Part shown: in pieces, positions 1 to 7,971 of the stretch
Layout: the number at the start of each line of letters is the position of its first letter
Numbering within the stretch: position 1 is the stretch's first letter
Source: Ruminococcaceae bacterium UBA7067
GTDB taxonomy: Bacteria; Bacillota; Clostridia; Oscillospirales; Acutalibacteraceae
DNA: 16,690 bases
Direction: 5' to 3'
Assembly: GCA_002493755.1 (NCBI GenBank)
Contig: DKZT01000045.1
Coordinates: 1 to 16,690, forward strand
Notes under the pieces: model-generated
Seen by the model: only the letters and a program-made list of their open reading frames with translations
What the model was told of the DNA's origin: nothing
Database searches by the model: none
Position numbers and translations under genes: made by a program

Positions 1-195
1 AATTTTGAAATAATGGAAAACAGAACGCGCAGATTATTCTAAAATAGAAAAATATCTTATAGTGTAAATCTTCTGCCGCCACCTTTTCGCCGTATTATTA
101 TTTCACACAGCGATGAAAATATTTTCTGCGGTATTAATTTTACATAAAATTTTCGCCGTAAAGTATAAGTTTTACCCAATCATACTCAAGCTTGC

Positions 196-224
196 TTGAC
201 TTTTGCACTGTTTCACGCTAAAAT
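196..224 (+). promoter_or_regulatory. candidate sigma-A promoter upstream of rny
   Basis: The -35 is TTGACT (196-201), the spacer is 17 nt, and the -10 is TAAAAT (219-224). The predicted transcription start is near 231, which gives rny a leader of about 295 nt. A second TTGACA at 255-260 has only a 14-nt gap to GATAAT at 275-280 and is less likely to be used. Confidence 0.4.
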
Positions 225-239
225 ATATAAGGATATATT

Positions 240-404
240 ATGCGTATCATACAGTTGACAAACAGATACAAAAGGATAATCCAACCGCTATGCGGTATTT
301 CATTTTTGCTCGGCTCTTTCAGGCGCCGTTATTATATAGATAAACTAATTATTGTTTTTAAATTTTTTGAAAAATCCGTTTTTCGGATGGAAATCATTTT
401 TTAA
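240..404 (+). CDS. possible small ORF, 54 aa, unknown function
   Basis: An ATG at 240 opens a 54-codon frame ending in TAA at 402-404. AAGGA at 228-232 sits 7 nt before the start and would be a reasonable Shine-Dalgarno. The peptide is basic and contains hydrophobic stretches (around residues 19-25 and 36-43). Against it, the predicted transcription start of the only good promoter (near 231) would cut into that Shine-Dalgarno, and the 3' part of the frame overlaps an inverted repeat that looks like leader RNA structure. I recognise no family. It may be a chance frame within the rny leader. Confidence 0.22.
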   Translation: MRIIQLTNRYKRIIQPLCGISFLLGSFRRRYYIDKLIIVFKFFEKSVFRMEIIF

Positions 405-525
405 ACCGTTTTGAGTTTATTTAGTATATTTACAACTTAATATGTGTAATAACGGCATCTTCAGGGCTGTTGAACTTTGAAACTAATTTTAAAAAATCAA
501 CAAAACTTAAGGAGGTGTCACTCAG

Positions 526-2079
526 ATGGAAATATGGTTAGCAATACTCCTTTTGGTGGTTGCCGCCGTTGTGTGCGGAGCAGTAGGCTTTTTTATGGGC
601 ATCAATCACAGAAAAAAGGTTGCCGAGGCTGAAATAGGCTCTGCCGAACAGGAGGCAAAGCGCATTATCAGCGAAGCGATAAAAACCGCCGAGGCTAAGA
701 AAAAGGAAACCATATTAGAGGGAAAGGACGAGCTTCATCGTCTTAGAAACGAATCTGAAAAAGAGCTTGCCGAGAGAAGGAGAGAGGTTCAGCGTCAGGA
801 GAGAAGAATGCAGAACAAGGAAGAAACTCTTGACAGAAAGATTGAAAATCTCGAGGCAAAGGAAGAAAATGTTGCAAAAAGGTTAAAGGCTGCCGATGAA
901 CGCTTTGCAGAGGCAGAAAAGGTTAAGAAGAGCCAGTTTGAGGTTCTTGAAAAAATCTCCGGCTTTACGGCAGAGCAGGCAAAGGCGCATTTGCTCAGTC
1001 AGCTCGACAGTGAGTTGACGCACGAAAAGGCGACAAGGATTCTCGACTATGAGCAGCAGCTCAAGGAGGAATCTGACAAAATGGCGAGAAAGGTTATTTC
1101 GCTTGCCATTCAGCGTTGTGCCGCTGATCAGGTTGCCGAGGCAACGGTGTCCGTTGTTCCGCTGCCGAATGACGAAATGAAGGGGCGTATTATCGGTCGT
1201 GAGGGTCGTAATATCCGCACCATTGAAACACTTACAGGCGTTGACCTTATAATTGACGACACGCCCGAGGCTATTACGCTGTCGTGCTTTGAGCCTGTAA
1301 GAAGAGAGATTGCAAGAGTTGCGCTTGAAAAGCTTATCACAGACGGACGTATTCACCCGGCTCGAATTGAGGAAATGGTTGAAAAGTCAAGACGTGAGGT
1401 TGAGCATACAATCAAGCAGGAGGGCGAAAGAACGGTTATTGAGGCGGGCGTAAACGGCATTCACCCCGAGCTTGTTAAGCTTCTGGGCAGACTGCGCTAC
1501 CGCACCAGCTACGGTCAGAATGTTCTGAACCACTCGCTTGAGGTTTCTTATATCGCCGGTATGATGGCAAGCGAACTGGGTCTTGACCCGACTATCGCAA
1601 AGCGTGCAGGTCTTTTGCACGACATAGGCAAGGCGCTTGACCACGAGATGGAAGGCTCGCATATTGAGCTTGGCGTTGAGGTTTGCCGCAAGTACAAGGA
1701 AAGCGAAGCTGTTATACACGCTATCCACGCTCATCACGGCGATGTTGAGGCTAAAACAGTTGTTGCCTGTCTGGTTCAGGCGGCTGACGCAATATCGGCT
1801 GCAAGACCTGGCGCAAGGCGAGAAAACCTTGAAAATTATATCAAGCGACTGCAAAAGCTTGAGGAGGTTGCTTCATCGTTTGAGGGCGTTGAGAGTTGCT
1901 ATGCTATTCAGGCAGGACGAGAAATCAGAGTTCTTGTTAAGCCTGAGGTTATCAATGACGAGAGGATGATTCCTCTGTCAAGAGAGATTTGCCAGAAGAT
2001 TGAGTCCGAACTTGAATATCCGGGTCAGATTAAGGTAAATATTATCCGCGAGAGCAGAGCGGTTAATTTTGCGAAATAA
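526..2079 (+). CDS. rny: Ribonuclease Y
   Basis: RNase Y is a membrane-anchored endoribonuclease that starts bulk mRNA turnover in many Firmicutes. The 517-aa length is normal for the family. In order: an N-terminal membrane helix (about residues 3-25); a long charged Lys/Glu-rich coiled coil (about 28-190); a KH RNA-binding domain with GRIIGREGRNIR near residue 218; and an HD phosphohydrolase domain with the metal-binding LLHDIGK motif (His365, Asp366). The start is fixed by AAGGAGGTG about 10 nt upstream of the ATG. The gene has a long AT-rich leader and ends in a strong hairpin terminator. The neighbour on the 3' side is convergent, so rny is probably transcribed alone or from further upstream. 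Confidence 0.97.
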   Translation: MEIWLAILLLVVAAVVCGAVGFFMGINHRKKVAEAEIGSAEQEAKRIISEAIKTAEAKKKETILEGKDELHRLRNESEKELAERRREVQRQERRMQNKEETLDRKIENLEAKEENVAKRLKAADERFAEAEKVKKSQFEVLEKISGFTAEQAKAHLLSQLDSELTHEKATRILDYEQQLKEESDKMARKVISLAIQRCAADQVAEATVSVVPLPNDEMKGRIIGREGRNIRTIETLTGVDLIIDDTPEAITLSCFEPVRREIARVALEKLITDGRIHPARIEEMVEKSRREVEHTIKQEGERTVIEAGVNGIHPELVKLLGRLRYRTSYGQNVLNHSLEVSYIAGMMASELGLDPTIAKRAGLLHDIGKALDHEMEGSHIELGVEVCRKYKESEAVIHAIHAHHGDVEAKTVVACLVQAADAISAARPGARRENLENYIKRLQKLEEVASSFEGVESCYAIQAGREIRVLVKPEVINDERMIPLSREICQKIESELEYPGQIKVNIIRESRAVNFAK

Positions 2080-2087
2080 AAAATTAT

Positions 2088-2123
2088 GCCGAACGAGGGT
2101 TGCTTCGTTCGGCTTTTTGTTTT
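2088..2123 (+). terminator. rny terminator, probably bidirectional
   Basis: A perfect 9-bp stem (GCCGAACGA 2088-2096 with TCGTTCGGC 2105-2113) with an 8-nt loop is followed by TTTTTGTTTT. On the other strand the same stem is followed by ATAATTTTTT, so it could also end transcripts arriving from the convergent flippase gene. Confidence 0.9.
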
Positions 2124-2139
2124 GAGATTAGAGAATTTG

Positions 2140-2202
2140 GAGTTTGGAGTTTGGAGTTTAGAGTTTAGAGTTTTGAGTTTAGAGTTTTCAGTTTAGAGTT
2201 TT
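2140..2202. repeat. heptad tandem repeat array, 9 units
   Basis: Nine consecutive 7-bp units of the form GAGTTTN (GAGTTTG, GAGTTTA, GAGTTTT; one unit is CAGTTTA) run without interruption. The array lies directly left of a palindromic intergenic element (2201-2295). Similar arrays occur at 3920-3947, 13876-13910 and 16571-16605. Confidence 0.9.
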
Positions 2203-2295
2203 GAAACGAGGTTGTAGGGAACACTCATGAGTGTTCCCTACGAACTCACTGCCTTGAAACGAGTTCTTTCTTAAATCAAAGAGCCGCTTGCGGCG
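2203..2295. repeat. palindromic intergenic element, copy A
   Basis: The element contains a perfect 28-bp palindrome (2214-2241, centre CATG) and ends with the 29-bp sequence 2267-2295. That sequence recurs as a perfect inverted copy at 3998-4026. Its outer end holds GCCGC-TT-GCGGC (2283-2294), which abuts the TGA stop (2296-2298) of the flippase gene and may act as a weak terminator for it. Read on the minus strand, the element also aligns with parts of the region 3998-4181. Confidence 0.8.
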
Positions 2296-3834
2296 TCATT
2301 TTTTTACGGCTTTAGGCGATAAATATGAGCGAAAATCAAGCTCGCTCTTGCTCACTGCGCCTACAGCGCATATAAGCAGAAGATAGGCTGAAAGGCTTAA
2401 CAGCAGGAAAAGAACCGTGCAAAGGCTGTTTTGCATAAACGGAACGAAAGCCTGAAGCAATGAAAGCAGAACGCAGGGCAATGCGGCGCAGATAAGCGGC
2501 TTGATTACCCAATCCGTAATTTTAAAATTGACCTCGCTTACCTTGATAAGGCGCATAAGGCTGAGTCCCGTGTTTAATATGCCGCTAACGAAAAATACAA
2601 CGATAAGTCCCTTAATTCCAAAAAGAGACAGTAAAACGGTGATAAGAGCGACTCGCACGGCGGAGTCAATTATATTATATGTAAGATAGTGAAGCTGTTC
2701 GTTCAATCCTTTAAGCATACCGTCTATTACGGAGTCAAGATAAAAAAGCGGAACAATCGGCGCAAGAATCCTGATGTAAGCCGTTACCTCGGTTTCACGA
2801 AATAGCATTGTGCCGATGCTGTTTGCAAAAAAGAAGAAAACAGCTGTGGCAGGAGCTGAAAAAAGAAAGGCAAAGCGCAGTACCTTTTCCGTCATATGAC
2901 GGATTGAGCTTTTTTTCACTGTGGCGGCGGCATCGGCAAGCTCGGGTATCATCAGGGTTGAAAATGAGAGCAGAAAGGCGGACGGAAAAGTTAGAAGCGG
3001 CATAGCCATTCCTGCAATTATGCCGTATTTTGACAGCGAATCGTTGACGGAATGACCGTAGTCGTTAAGTCCCCTTGGGATAAGCACATTCTCGGCGGCT
3101 GAAAGACCGTTCCTGACTGTTGAGGAGAGCGTAACGGGAACGCCGATTGACAATGCCTTGCGGAAAAATCCCGTTCCCGTTACAGGGCTGTATCTGAATC
3201 TCCTTACATCTCGCCGATACAGATAATATGTGTATATGAACGAAAGAATCTCAGCTCCCGTCGCGCCGAGTGCAACGGCACAGCAGGCGTATTCTATGCC
3301 GAGTGGTGCGAGCGTTCCGGCGAGAGCGGCGAAAATAACTATCTCGGCTATCTGCTCCAGAAGCTGTTCTCCGGCTGTTATATACGCTTTTCGTCTTGCG
3401 TAGAAGTAACCCCTGAAGCAGGCTGAAAGAGCCAGAAACGGAAGCCCCAGAGCCATTACACGCAAGGAGAGTGCGGCTCTTGTGTCGCCCAGTATATTAT
3501 CGCAGATAGGAATTGAAAAAGCATACAGCAAGGCGGCGGCTGTCAGGCTCAACGCCAGTGCAGAGTAAAGGCAGAGCGCTGTGAACCGTCTGCCCTTTGC
3601 GTTTTCTCCTCTGGCGAAGCATTCTGTCACGGTGCGTGTGGCTATAAGCGTAATGCCCGAGGTCGCAAATGTTACGCAAAAGAAATAAATTGAACAGATA
3701 AGCTGAAACAAGCCGATTCCGTTTGCACCAATCGTGTTCGACATATAAACACGAAAGCCCATTCCAAGCGTTCTCGACAGCAGAGCCGAGCCTGTCATAA
3801 TTGCGGCGTTTATAAAAAATCTTCTCTTTCTCAC
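2296..3834 (-). CDS. SpoVB/MurJ-type lipid-linked oligosaccharide flippase
   Basis: This is a polytopic inner-membrane protein of the MOP exporter superfamily. Members (SpoVB, MurJ, Wzx) move lipid-linked cell-wall or polysaccharide precursors across the membrane. The N-terminus resembles SpoVB-type proteins: a basic start, then LLSRTLGMGFRVYMSN and GANGIGLFQL, then many hydrophobic helices to the C-terminus. I chose the GTG at 3834 (512 aa) because it has GGGAG about 10 nt upstream and starts a normal family N-terminus. The open frame extends to 4005, but the extra residues translate a heptad repeat and have no RBS. It is convergent with rny and lies inside a 29-bp inverted repeat. SpoVB proper versus another flippase cannot be decided from the sequence alone. 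Confidence 0.85.
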   Translation of the reverse strand: MRKRRFFINAAIMTGSALLSRTLGMGFRVYMSNTIGANGIGLFQLICSIYFFCVTFATSGITLIATRTVTECFARGENAKGRRFTALCLYSALALSLTAAALLYAFSIPICDNILGDTRAALSLRVMALGLPFLALSACFRGYFYARRKAYITAGEQLLEQIAEIVIFAALAGTLAPLGIEYACCAVALGATGAEILSFIYTYYLYRRDVRRFRYSPVTGTGFFRKALSIGVPVTLSSTVRNGLSAAENVLIPRGLNDYGHSVNDSLSKYGIIAGMAMPLLTFPSAFLLSFSTLMIPELADAAATVKKSSIRHMTEKVLRFAFLFSAPATAVFFFFANSIGTMLFRETEVTAYIRILAPIVPLFYLDSVIDGMLKGLNEQLHYLTYNIIDSAVRVALITVLLSLFGIKGLIVVFFVSGILNTGLSLMRLIKVSEVNFKITDWVIKPLICAALPCVLLSLLQAFVPFMQNSLCTVLFLLLSLSAYLLLICAVGAVSKSELDFRSYLSPKAVKK

Positions 3835-3919
3835 AATCCTATATCTCCCGTTGTTTTTTCCGTATAACAATTCATATGCACAAAGAGCCTGCGGCTTGCA
3901 CATAATAAGAAATAAATAT

Positions 3920-3947
3920 AGAGTGGAGAGTTGAGAGTGGAGAGTGA
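3920..3947. repeat. heptad tandem repeat array, 4 units
   Basis: Four contiguous 7-bp units: AGAGTGG, AGAGTTG, AGAGTGG, AGAGTGA. The array lies about 90 bp upstream of the flippase start and about 50 bp from the element at 3998. Its unit matches the array in front of the crp-like gene more closely than the GAGTTTN arrays. Confidence 0.85.
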
Positions 3948-3997
3948 AGAGGCGGCTACGCCGCAGAGAAAAGAGAAGAGAGAAAAGTTTTGGTTGT

Positions 3998-4181
3998 CGC
4001 CGCAAGCGGCTCTTTGATTTAAGAAATACTCGTAACGGGGTAGTTGGTTCGTAGGGGACAGTCTTGACCGTTTCGGGATAGATGTAGGTACTACGATTTT
4101 AAACAAAACCAGAATAGAGTATGAAATTCAGCAGTTCGAGCCGGAACACTCATGAGTGTTCCCTACGACCTTGTTTCGGGT
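3998..4181. repeat. palindromic intergenic elements, copies B1 and B2
   Basis: Bases 3998-4026 are the exact reverse complement of 2267-2295. Similarity to copy A (read on its minus strand) continues to about 4075, through GTAGGGGACAGTCTTGACCG, which looks like a decayed relative of the palindrome. A second piece contains the perfect palindrome GGAACACTCATGAGTGTTCC (4143-4162) followed by CCTACGACCTTGTTTC, which matches the other flank of copy A. The segment 4126-4147 matches the last 22 bases of the window (16669-16690) at 19 of 22 positions, so another copy begins there. Confidence 0.75.
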
Positions 4182-4225
4182 TTCTGTGCTTAACCTGACC
4201 CGAAAAACAAAAGAAACAAATATAC

Positions 4226-4254
4226 TTGAAAGAGTCGATAAAATGTATTAGTAT
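4226..4254 (+). promoter_or_regulatory. candidate sigma-A promoter for the ABC transporter pair
   Basis: The -35 is TTGAAA (4226-4231), the spacer is 17 nt, and the -10 is TAGTAT (4249-4254). An alternative -10, TATAGT at 4252-4257, would give a 20-nt spacer. The leader to the ATG at 4302 would be about 40 nt. I see no operator palindrome next to it. Confidence 0.35.
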
Positions 4255-4301
4255 AGTGTAGATGACAAAATATGTAAAACAGTTTATGGGGATTGAATTT
4301 G

Positions 4302-6032
4302 ATGTTTAAGCTTTTGAAATACTTAAAGGGCTATAAATTACAGCTTACAATAGGGCCTGCCTGCAAGCTGCTGGAGGCGATTTTTGAGCTTATCGTTCCG
4401 CTTGTTATGGCGGATATTATTGATGTCGGCGTGAAAAACGGCGATGGCGGTTATGTGCTGAGAATGGGAGGGGTTATGGTTCTGCTCGGAGCAGTCGGCT
4501 TGTGCAGTGCGCTTGTGTGTCAGAAGAGTGCATCAATAGCCTCGCAGGGCAGCGGTACTAAGCTTAGAAACGAGCTTTTTCACCATATAAACACTCTGTC
4601 CTTTGCCGAGATTGACAAAATAGGTACACCGTCGCTTATCACCAGAATGACTAACGACATAAACCAGCTTCAATATGCGGTTGCAATGCTTATCCGTCTT
4701 GTTATCCGCGCGCCGTTCCTTGTTGTCGGCGCAATGATTATGGCGACAACTATCAATCTGAAGCTCTCGCTTATATTCTTTGCCGCAGCTCCGCTTATTG
4801 CACTTGTGCTGTATTTTATAATGAGCAGGAGCGTTCCGCTGTTCAAGCTTATCCAGAAGCGGCTTGACAGGCTTTCGCTTATATCAAGAGAGGGTCTTTC
4901 GGGCGCAAGGGTTATAAGAGCCTTTCACAAGGAGGACAAGGAGCAGGAGAGATTTAACAAGGCGAATGAGGAGCTTGCAAAAACAGCGCAGAATGTAGGC
5001 GTGCTGTCGGCGTTGCTTAGTCCTCTTACCTATGCGATAACAAACCTTGCAATTGTGGCGATAGTTTGGTTCGGCGGCAGTCTTGTTGATACGGGCGAGC
5101 TGCAAACGGGCGAGATAATCGCCCTCGTCAGCTATATGACGCAGATTTTGCTTGCTATGGTGGTTGTGGCGAACCTTGTTGTTACCTTCACAAAGGCTTC
5201 GGCAAGCGCCGCAAGAGTGAACGAGGTGTTCGAGCTTGAGCCGTCAATCAAAAGCGGCAGCGACAGCGAGCTTGCGCTCAGAAACGGCGGAGATTTTATT
5301 GAGTTTGAAAATGTAAGCTTCGGCTACGGCGGCGGTGACGTGCTGAAAAATATCAGCTTCACCGTGAAAAAGGGCGAAACAATCGGCGTTATCGGCACAA
5401 CAGGCAGCGGTAAATCCACTCTTGTTAATCTCATTCCGAGGTATTACGATGTGACGGACGGCAGAGTAAGCGTTGGCGGAAATGATGTTAAGAGCTACCC
5501 GCTTTCTCAGCTCAGAAGGCTCTGCTCCGTTGTGATGCAGAAGGCTGTGCTGTTCTCGGGGACAATAGAATCAAATCTGAAATGGGGTAAAAAGGACGCA
5601 AGCGTTGAGGATATGAACCGTGCGCTTGAAATAGCGCAGGCAAAGGAATTTGTAGACAAGCTGCCGAACGGAATTGAAACACCCGTAACTCAGGGCGGCA
5701 AGAATTTCTCGGGCGGACAGAAGCAAAGGCTTACGATAGCAAGGGCGATTATAGCGAATGCGCCCATACTGATACTTGACGACAGCGCAAGCACACTTGA
5801 CTTTGCAACGGACTATGCTCTCAGAAAGTCAATAAAGAACAGCACGGACGGAGCAACGGTGTTTATAGTTTCTCAGCGTGTGGCTACCGTAAAGGACGCG
5901 GACAGGATTCTTGTGCTTAAGGACGGAAGGCTTGTGGGAAACGGAGTTCATTCACAGCTTTTTGAGCAGTGTGAGGAGTACAGGGAAATTTGTCTTTCTC
6001 AGCTCAGTGCAGAGGAGGTGCAGGCACAGTGA
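4302..6032 (+). CDS. ABC exporter half-transporter, degenerate-site subunit
   Basis: This is an ABC transporter subunit (576 aa) with an N-terminal six-helix exporter transmembrane domain (about residues 10-300) fused to a nucleotide-binding domain. Walker A is GTTGSGKST (about 364-372) and the signature is FSGGQKQR (about 468-475). The Walker B region reads ILILDDSAST, so Asp494 replaces the catalytic Glu. The H-loop reads SQR, with Gln525 instead of His. These changes mark the degenerate half of heterodimeric exporters of the TM287/288, BmrCD and LmrCD type. I chose the ATG at 4302 over a TTG at 4293 because the GGGGA at 4287-4291 is correctly spaced only for the ATG. The stop overlaps the next start (GTGA). 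The substrate is unknown; drugs or lipids are typical. Confidence 0.93.
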   Translation: MFKLLKYLKGYKLQLTIGPACKLLEAIFELIVPLVMADIIDVGVKNGDGGYVLRMGGVMVLLGAVGLCSALVCQKSASIASQGSGTKLRNELFHHINTLSFAEIDKIGTPSLITRMTNDINQLQYAVAMLIRLVIRAPFLVVGAMIMATTINLKLSLIFFAAAPLIALVLYFIMSRSVPLFKLIQKRLDRLSLISREGLSGARVIRAFHKEDKEQERFNKANEELAKTAQNVGVLSALLSPLTYAITNLAIVAIVWFGGSLVDTGELQTGEIIALVSYMTQILLAMVVVANLVVTFTKASASAARVNEVFELEPSIKSGSDSELALRNGGDFIEFENVSFGYGGGDVLKNISFTVKKGETIGVIGTTGSGKSTLVNLIPRYYDVTDGRVSVGGNDVKSYPLSQLRRLCSVVMQKAVLFSGTIESNLKWGKKDASVEDMNRALEIAQAKEFVDKLPNGIETPVTQGGKNFSGGQKQRLTIARAIIANAPILILDDSASTLDFATDYALRKSIKNSTDGATVFIVSQRVATVKDADRILVLKDGRLVGNGVHSQLFEQCEEYREICLSQLSAEEVQAQ

Positions 6033-7765
6033 ACAAGGGCGTTGTAAAAAGAATTTTGATTTACACGGCAAAATACAAGCGGTATCTTGTCGGAGCGTTT
6101 GTGTTTGCGATTGTCAGCGTTTGCCTCACTCTGCTGGGGCCTGTGCTTGTCGGCTATGCGATTGACTATATTATAGGAAAGGGCAATGTTGATTTCGGCT
6201 CAGTCGGCAGAATTCTTGTCGGGCTAATATTCTCAACAGCAGGAGTTGCGCTTTTTCAGTGGCTTATGAGCCTTTGCATAAACAGGGTGAGCTACTACAC
6301 AGTGAGGGATATGCGAATTGACGCTTATAAAAAGCTAAGCAACGTGCCGCTGTCCTATATAGATACTAATGCTCACGGCGACATTATCAGCCGCATTATC
6401 AACGATATTGACGCAGTAGGCGACGGACTTTTGCAGGGCGTGACACAGCTTTTTTCAGGTGTTATCACTATTGTAGGCACGCTCGGCTTTATGGTTGCGA
6501 TAAACTTTAAAATTGCACTTGTGGTTGTATTTGTAACGCCGCTGTCGCTGTTTGTTGCGGCAGGTATAGCAAAGCTTTCGGCTAAAATGTTTTCAAAGCA
6601 ACAGCGAACACAGGGCGAAATAAGCGGCTTTGTTGAGGAGATGATAGGCAATCAGAAGGTTGTATCATCATTTTCAATGGAGGAGCAAAACGAGCAGGAG
6701 TTCCGCAGGATTAACGATGAGCTTTACGTCTGCGGCAAAAACGCTCAGTTTGCTTCATCTCTCGCCAACCCGTCAACACGCTTTGTCAACGGTATAGTAT
6801 ATGCCGCTGTCGGCGTTATCGGTGCGCTCAGCGCAATAGCAGGAGGACTCAGCGTGGGTCAGATTTCCTGCTTTTTAACCTACGCAAACCAATATACAAA
6901 GCCGTTCAACGAGGTTACGGGCGTTATCTCGCAGATACAGACCGCTATTGCTGGCGGCGCAAGGTTGTTTGAGCTTATGGACAGTCCCGATAAAACGCCC
7001 GACAGCGAAAACGCAAAGCCGCTTGAAAATGTCAAGGGCAACATTGAGTTTAATAACGTCAGCTTTTCATACACGGCGGACAGACCGCTTATTAAAGACT
7101 TTAATCTAAAGGTGAAGCAGGGTCAGCGTGTTGCGATTGTCGGACCGACAGGCTGCGGCAAGACTACGCTTATTAATCTGCTGATGCGCTTTTACGATGT
7201 GTGCAGCGGAGAGATTAAAATTGACGGGCAGCCTGTACAAAGCTTTACGACAGACAGCATTCGCCAAAGCTTCGGAATGGTGCTTCAGGAGAGCTGGCTG
7301 TTCAACGGCACTGTAAGAGAGAACATCGCATACGGTAAGGAGGACGCAACAGACGAGGAGATTATCGCGGCGGCAAAGGCGGCATACGCTCATTCGTTTA
7401 TAATGCACCTGCCAAACGGTTATGACACGGTGATAACCGAGGACGGCGGCAATCTGTCGCAGGGACAGAATCAGCTGTTGTGCATAGCAAGAGTTATGCT
7501 GTCAAACCCGCCGATGCTGATTCTTGACGAGGCGACAAGCAGCATTGATACGCTGACCGAGCAGAGAGTTCAGCTTGCTTTCAACAAAATGATGCAGGGC
7601 AAGACAAGCTTTGTTGTTGCTCACAGGCTTTCCACAATCAAGGAGGCCGATATTATTCTTGTTATGAAGGACGGCAACGTGATAGAGCAGGGCAAACACG
7701 CCGAGCTTCTGGCTGAGGGCGGTTTTTATGCCGAGCTTTATAACAGTCAGTTTGCGAAATCGTAA
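6029..7765 (+). CDS. ABC exporter half-transporter, catalytic subunit
   Basis: This is the partner subunit (578 aa): six-helix transmembrane domain, then a nucleotide-binding domain with Walker A GPTGCGKT (372-379), signature LSQGQNQ (from 476), Walker B ILILDEATSS with catalytic Glu501, and H-loop His532. All catalytic residues are present. The LSQGQ signature matches that of the catalytic partner in TM287/288-type heterodimers, where it closes onto the degenerate partner site. I chose the GTG at 6029, preceded by AGGAGG at 6012-6017. It overlaps the upstream TGA by 2 nt, so translation is probably coupled. An in-frame TTG at 5990 lacks an RBS and would add 13 atypical residues. No substrate can be inferred. 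Confidence 0.94.
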   Translation: MNKGVVKRILIYTAKYKRYLVGAFVFAIVSVCLTLLGPVLVGYAIDYIIGKGNVDFGSVGRILVGLIFSTAGVALFQWLMSLCINRVSYYTVRDMRIDAYKKLSNVPLSYIDTNAHGDIISRIINDIDAVGDGLLQGVTQLFSGVITIVGTLGFMVAINFKIALVVVFVTPLSLFVAAGIAKLSAKMFSKQQRTQGEISGFVEEMIGNQKVVSSFSMEEQNEQEFRRINDELYVCGKNAQFASSLANPSTRFVNGIVYAAVGVIGALSAIAGGLSVGQISCFLTYANQYTKPFNEVTGVISQIQTAIAGGARLFELMDSPDKTPDSENAKPLENVKGNIEFNNVSFSYTADRPLIKDFNLKVKQGQRVAIVGPTGCGKTTLINLLMRFYDVCSGEIKIDGQPVQSFTTDSIRQSFGMVLQESWLFNGTVRENIAYGKEDATDEEIIAAAKAAYAHSFIMHLPNGYDTVITEDGGNLSQGQNQLLCIARVMLSNPPMLILDEATSSIDTLTEQRVQLAFNKMMQGKTSFVVAHRLSTIKEADIILVMKDGNVIEQGKHAELLAEGGFYAELYNSQFAKS

Positions 7766-7833
7766 CAGATTGTAATTTAATGCAGTAAAGCGTATTGTTA
7801 AAAATGTAACAAACTATACGCTAAAACAACAGA

Positions 7834-7968
7834 ATGATGAAGTTAGACAAATTATTTTGTGTATATTTGACAAATTATCTGTTATGTGAGATTTTAGCTA
7901 TTTTCACAAATGATTACGGGTCTGTAACTGATTTATATAGAAAAGTCATTAAATTTCAAGAAAAATAA
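7834..7968 (+). CDS. possible small ORF, 44 aa, unknown
   Basis: ATGATG at 7834 opens a 44-codon frame that stops at 7966-7968, three bases before the stem of a Rho-independent terminator. The peptide is hydrophobic in the middle (about residues 8-24, LFCVYLTNYLLCEILAI) with charged ends, which would suit a small membrane peptide. There is no recognisable Shine-Dalgarno upstream of either ATG. The region is AT-rich, so a frame of this length can occur by chance. Confidence 0.22.
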   Translation: MMKLDKLFCVYLTNYLLCEILAIFTNDYGSVTDLYRKVIKFQEK

Positions 7969-7971
7969 CCC

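Larger units (their letters stand above)
1..525. other. AT-rich region and long leader upstream of rny
   Basis: There is no well-supported gene in these 525 bases. Bases 1-190 hold nothing I can interpret. A plausible sigma-A promoter lies at 196-224. A 54-codon small open frame lies at 240-404. A perfect 10-bp inverted repeat (325-334 with 447-456) encloses about 112 nt, which include a small hairpin (ATCCG, 374-378, with CGGAT, 384-388). A second small stem (ACCGC 284-288 with GCGGT 292-296) is followed by a T-rich stretch. Together these suggest a structured leader of about 295 nt for rny. That is inference only. Confidence 0.5.
3835..4301. other. repeat-rich intergenic region between divergent genes
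   Basis: This 467-bp gap separates the start of the flippase gene (minus) from the start of the first ABC gene (plus). It holds four AGAGTKR heptads (3920-3947), a small GCGGC-TAC-GCCGC hairpin (about 3952-3964), the inverted 29-bp sequence (3998-4026) with diverged element sequence after it, a 20-bp palindrome (4143-4162), and a weak promoter (4226-4254). No gene is supported here. One 25-codon frame within the palindrome element looks accidental. Confidence 0.7.

Noticed and set aside
255..280. TTGACA with GATAAT as a promoter for rny
   Set aside because: The spacer is only 14 nt, too short for sigma-A.
883..1854. Long minus-strand open frames inside rny
   Set aside because: They mirror the codon pattern of a clear RNase Y gene, show no family motifs and have no RBS.
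3835..4005. Upstream extension of the flippase gene to an ATG at 4005
   Set aside because: The 57 extra residues translate a heptad repeat and low-complexity sequence and have no RBS. The GTG at 3834 has a GGGAG and gives a normal family N-terminus.
7846..7878. Direct repeat GACAAATTAT, 23 bp apart, as a regulator site
   Set aside because: It lies within the possible small ORF and upstream of a terminator, not next to a promoter I can support, and it is AT-rich.
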